This document shows, piece after piece, positions 5,805 through 7,908 of a stretch of DNA of 7,908 nucleotides. The position numbers were made by a program, and so were the translations under genes. Position 1 is the first letter of the stretch, and the number at the start of each line of letters is the position of its first letter. The notes below the pieces were generated by a model that was not told where the DNA came from, made no database searches, and saw nothing but the letters and a program-made list of their open reading frames with translations. Origin of the DNA: Thermococci archaeon (GTDB lineage Archaea; Methanobacteriota_B; Thermococci; Thermococcales; Thermococcaceae); assembly GCA_003663535.1 (NCBI GenBank), contig QMUE01000042.1, positions 1-7,908 on the forward strand, given 5' to 3'.

Positions 5805-5836
5805 GACTGACCTCCTCCCCGCCCTGAAGGGCGAGA
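5805..5836. mobile_element. Solo IS200/IS605-type terminal hairpin (relic of an element end)
   Basis: The segment reads ctcctccccgccctgaag then ggcgagac, with a perfect CGCCC-TGAA-GGGCG hairpin at 5820-5833 beside a CCTCCTCC tract. Read on the minus strand, it has the familiar form of the right end of archaeal TnpB-carrying IS605-group elements (cgcccttcagggcgggg followed by aggaggtca). In such elements this end also forms the 3' part of the guide (omega) RNA. No tnpB or tnpA lies next to it: the intact membrane gene begins 40 bases downstream. It is therefore a scar or a minimal non-autonomous derivative in minus orientation, placed exactly where the membrane-protein paralog at 5674-5798 breaks off. 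The family assignment rests on remembered similarity. Confidence 0.65.
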
Positions 5837-5845
5837 CTTTAAAAA
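5837..5845 (+). promoter_or_regulatory. Possible TATA box for the downstream membrane-protein gene
   Basis: The string ctttaaaaa follows the insertion-element hairpin and lies about 36 bases before the ATG at 5876, the correct distance for a very short leader. It may have been brought in or exposed by the element. It is AT-rich and weakly defined. Confidence 0.35.
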
Positions 5846-5875
5846 GAAAAATGTAAAACTCTGGATGATGATAGC

Positions 5876-6496
5876 ATGATCAGTATTTATCAAATCTTCA
5901 TGAGTACTGGTGGAGCCTTAACTCTTGTAGGGATTTTCCTTACTTGGAATCTCTCAAGAAAGATTGAAGGCTTCTTTTTAGGGTATAAAAAGCTTTCTTG
6001 GTGCATTCTTCTTGGAGGAATATTAACGTCTCTTGGATTTATTGTTACTATGTTGGAGGTACATGAAGGTATTATAAGTATTGCAATTTTATTAGGTCCT
6101 ATATTGATAGCGTATTCTCTTTCCGAGAGCGAACTTGTAAAGCCAACTTGGACAATGTTACTTCAAATAGTATTGATAGTACTCTCCACAATTTTTGTTG
6201 AGAATAAGGAATTTTATATGGTTGAATTGGTTTCCTCATTCTCTTTAATTCTTCTTATTAATGCGATAGTAGGATATGTTCGAACTCCAGAGAACTATAA
6301 AAACCTTGCAAAGATAGCTTCCTGGATGTTTGTAGGGTTTATTTGGCTTAATAATCTTCAACCTACTAGAGCAATAGCCCCAGTAATTTATGTCCTATCG
6401 GTTGTTACATGGAGTTATACCCTTGTAAGACTGCACTATGTTGCAGTGGCTAGGTTCAGCAATTTGAAAGAGGGGTTTCCATATAGAGATGAATAG
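5876..6496 (+). CDS. Seven-helix integral membrane protein, KaiC-operon family (paralog 2)
   Basis: No named family is recognised. The 206-residue hydrophobic protein has seven likely helices (about 5-25, 40-60, 66-82, 92-108, 115-135, 144-160, 166-186) and a short polar C-terminal tail (RFSNLKEGFPYRDE) that probably faces the cytoplasm. Residues 143-160 (NLAKIASWMFVGFIWLNN) match helix 6 of the protein at 4482-5123. The N-terminus matches the broken copy at 5674-5798. This defines a local family of at least three members. The ATG at 5876 is preceded by a modest GGATGAT ribosome site. It is separated from the operon by the insertion-element relic and may be transcribed from a promoter at 5837-5845 or by read-through. 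A role as membrane sensor or partner for the KaiC-like proteins is inferred from context only. Confidence 0.8.
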   Translation: MISIYQIFMSTGGALTLVGIFLTWNLSRKIEGFFLGYKKLSWCILLGGILTSLGFIVTMLEVHEGIISIAILLGPILIAYSLSESELVKPTWTMLLQIVLIVLSTIFVENKEFYMVELVSSFSLILLINAIVGYVRTPENYKNLAKIASWMFVGFIWLNNLQPTRAIAPVIYVLSVVTWSYTLVRLHYVAVARFSNLKEGFPYRDE

Positions 6497-6589
6497 CTTT
6501 GGGTATTTAAACTTATTATTTGATGGAAAGGTTTTAGTACGAAAGTGCCCTATTGACAAATATCTTATTTATGAAACGAGGTGAAGGAA

Positions 6590-6751
6590 ATGGTTGAAGT
6601 AAATATGGGAGTTCCACTTGAGAAAGTGAAAGATTTCTCCTTAAAGGAACTTATAGGGATGGCCATAAAGGCCGAAATTGGTGCAAGGGAATTTTATCCT
6701 CCTGGAAGACTCCTTCCGAAAGGGTGGGGATGGAAAAATCGAAAGATTTAA
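6590..6751 (+). pseudogene. Second ferritin-like stub, chimeric with the insertion-element left end
   Basis: A 53-residue open frame starts at the ATG at 6590, behind a good GAGGTGA ribosome site (6578-6584). Residues 1-36 (MVEVNMGVPLEKVKDF..., then SLKELIGMAIKAEIGAREFY) have the form of the N-terminus and helix A of a ferritin-like/rubrerythrin-like diiron protein, with candidate ligand E29 and the A..FY pattern. From residue 37 the sequence becomes PPGRLLPKGWGWKNRKI, which has no ferritin character and coincides with a hairpin and the promoter of the tnpB that follows. I infer that an IS605-type element is inserted right after the FY codons, so the last 17 residues are read from element DNA. 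The rest of the gene may lie beyond the element, outside the window. The product cannot bind a diiron centre. Confidence 0.6.
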
Positions 6752-6754
6752 AAG
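6740..6754 (+). promoter_or_regulatory. Promoter of tnpB
   Basis: BRE-like cgaaag (6740-6745) is followed by the TATA-like atttaaaag (6746-6754), 35 bases before the ATG at 6789. It predicts a leader of about 15 bases with the GGTG ribosome site at 6782-6785. The TATA box overlaps the stop codon of the chimeric ferritin-like frame. Confidence 0.6.
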
Positions 6755-6788
6755 TTTTTACTATTGGTGTATGTAATGAGTGGTGCTA

Positions 6789-7217
6789 ATGTACCTCACT
6801 CAGAAGAATCACTTGCGAGTGGGCAAGGAGACTTATAAAATCCTTCGCATACTCTCTCATCTATCTAAAGATCTCTACAACCTCACCCTTTACGTGACAA
6901 AACAACACTACGAGTTGAACGGCTCATTCCTCCCATATGCCAAAGCTTACCACCTGGTTAAAGAGAGTGAACCCTACAAACTCCTGCCAAGCCAAGTGGC
7001 TCAACAAACCATGAAAATTGTGGAAAGAAATTACCGCTCCTTCTTCAGGCTTCTAAATGAGAGGAAAAAAGGTAATTACCACAGGCCAACCCACCCACCA
7101 AAGTTTTTGCCCAAAGACGGGCACTTCGTCCTAATCTTCCCGTACCAATCCTTTAGGTTGAAAGAGGATGGAATCATCTCACTCTTGGCAGAAACTTTGC
7201 CAAGAAGTACGGTGTAA
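6789..7217 (+). pseudogene. tnpB: tnpB N-terminal half (frameshifted RNA-guided nuclease of IS605 type)
   Basis: TnpB proteins are omega-RNA-guided DNA nucleases of IS200/IS605 elements. This frame gives 142 residues beginning MYLTQKNHLRV, with the N-terminal helix-turn-helix/wedge region: LLPSQVAQQTMKIVERNYRSF, then LNERKKGNYHRPTHPPKFLPKDG and the strand FVLIFPYQSF. The reading is normal to GIIS, then enters LLAETLPRSTV and stops at 7217. From 7184 another frame reads LGRNFAKKYGVMYLE, the expected continuation. The shift lies in the CT-rich atctcactcttgg (7176-7188) and equals a net loss of one base, or of four from a CT repeat. ATG 6789 is chosen because GGTG (6782-6785) precedes it. The half without RuvC cannot cut DNA. 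Confidence 0.9.
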
Positions 7218-7908
7218 TGTACCTTGAAATCCCCCTCCCAGAGAATGTTAAAGGACACAGGATAAAGGAAGTCCGCATTTTGCCAAAATATAATGCCCTC
7301 TGGTTCGAGGTGGAGTACGTTTACGAAGTGCAGCCGGAAAAGAAGGAGTTGAATTACTCAAAGTACTTGAGCATTGATTTGGGCGTTGATAATTTCGCCA
7401 CTTGTGTTTCCTTCACCGGGACGGCCTTTATCATTGAAGGCCGGTGGTTGAAGAGTTTTAACCGGTGGTGGAATAAGGAAAAGGCCAAACTCCAGGGTCA
7501 ATACGATAGGCAGGGAGTAAAGTTTGGAAAAAAGATGGCTCGGCTTTTGAGGAAGAGGAGGAATGTAATGAATAATTTTATGAACCAAGCCGTGAATTAT
7601 ATTATCAAGTACTGTTTGGGGAATAAAATCGGGAATATTGTGATTGGGGAGTTGAAAGAGGCGAAGCAAAGGGCTTCCCTAGGCAAGGTAAACAATCAGA
7701 ACTTCCAGTACATTCCTTATGGTCTCTTCAAGCAAAAGTTGAAGGCAAAGTGTGAGCGGTATGGAGTTAACTTCATTGAAGTTGATGAGGCCTACACGAG
7801 TAAAGCGGATGCTCTGGCTTTGGAGCCAATAGGAAAGAAGGAAGAGTATTGGGGGAGGAGGGTCAAGAGGGGGCTTTACCAATCCTCCACTGGAGTTTTA
7901 ATTAATGC
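7184..7908 (+). pseudogene. tnpB: tnpB C-terminal half (RuvC nuclease domain), cut by the window edge
   Basis: The continuation frame is open from 7184 to the last base, more than 240 residues. It carries the RuvC-like nuclease core: the first catalytic Asp in LSIDLGVDNFAT (codon 7376-7378) and the catalytic Glu in VIGELKE (codon 7649-7651). The third Asp of the family (INADVNG) would fall immediately past the window end. Other family blocks are FNRWWNKEKAKL, the arginine-rich MARLLRKRRN, NFQYIPYGLFKQKLKAKCERYG and VDEAYTSKADA. In most TnpB proteins a CxxC...CxxC zinc ribbon lies between TSK and the last motif; here that stretch (ALALEPIGKKEEYWGRRVKRG) has no cysteine, as I remember for the Thermococcales/Sulfolobales lineage. 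An ATG at 7217 overlaps the upstream stop (TAATG), so a separate C-terminal polypeptide could be made by re-initiation. Confidence 0.9.

Larger units (their letters stand above)
6701..7908 (+). mobile_element. IS605-group element (tnpB only), left end to window edge
   Basis: The element is defined by a degenerate tnpB (6789 to the window end) and a probable left boundary near 6698-6701, where the ferritin-like frame loses its family character right after ttttat. A small hairpin, GGAAG-ACTC-CTTCC at 6704-6717, lies just inside this boundary, as expected for subterminal hairpins of IS200/IS605 elements. No tnpA (Y1 HUH transposase) is present on the left side, so this appears to be a tnpB-only (IS1341-like) element, dependent on another transposase for movement. 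The right end and any guide RNA are beyond the window. The exact left boundary is an inference. Confidence 0.7.

Noticed and set aside
6497..6788. Search for a Y1 transposase (tnpA) next to tnpB
   Set aside because: No HUH motif or suitable frame is present on either strand; the space holds the ferritin-like stub and the element's left end.

Overview
The window looks like the chromosome of a hyperthermophilic euryarchaeon of the Thermococcales (Thermococcus/Pyrococcus type, probably a lower-GC Thermococcus or relative). The reasons are close resemblance (as I remember the sequences) of the rubrerythrin, rubredoxin and superoxide reductase to the Pyrococcus furiosus proteins, archaeal TATA/BRE-like promoters, GGTGA-type ribosome sites, T-rich terminators and an IS605-type TnpB of the Thermococcales kind. 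All genes are on the + strand.

Region 1 (1-3088) is an oxygen/peroxide/superoxide detoxification cluster. It holds the 3' part of a flavodiiron protein (O2 reduction), a ferritin-like stub, an NAD(P)H:rubredoxin oxidoreductase with a large in-frame internal deletion, an intact rubrerythrin (H2O2 reduction), an intact 54-residue rubredoxin (electron carrier) and an intact superoxide reductase. The terminal reductases and the carrier look functional. The local rubredoxin reductase has lost its NADH-binding domain, so reducing power presumably comes from another reductase.

Region 2 (3183-6496) is a tightly overlapping operon. It encodes a KaiC-like RecA-fold ATPase, a second KaiC-like protein whose P-loop and Walker B residues have decayed, and polytopic membrane proteins with about seven predicted helices each. 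A broken fourth membrane paralog (5674-5798) ends at a solo IS200/IS605-type terminal hairpin (5805-5836), and a full paralog follows (5876-6496). This is the best candidate here for a poorly described system: a membrane-linked KaiC-family signalling module with an active/inactive ATPase pair and 7TM partners.

Region 3 (6497-7908) starts with a second ferritin-like stub. It appears to be interrupted by the left end of an IS605-type element carrying a promoter and a frameshifted tnpB that runs off the window. The tnpB lacks the usual cysteine zinc ribbon.

The recurring theme is erosion: two ferritin stubs, a deleted NROR, a broken membrane paralog, a solo IS end and a split tnpB sit beside well-preserved genes. 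No rRNA, tRNA or CRISPR array was seen. No intergenic gap exceeds 300 bases.
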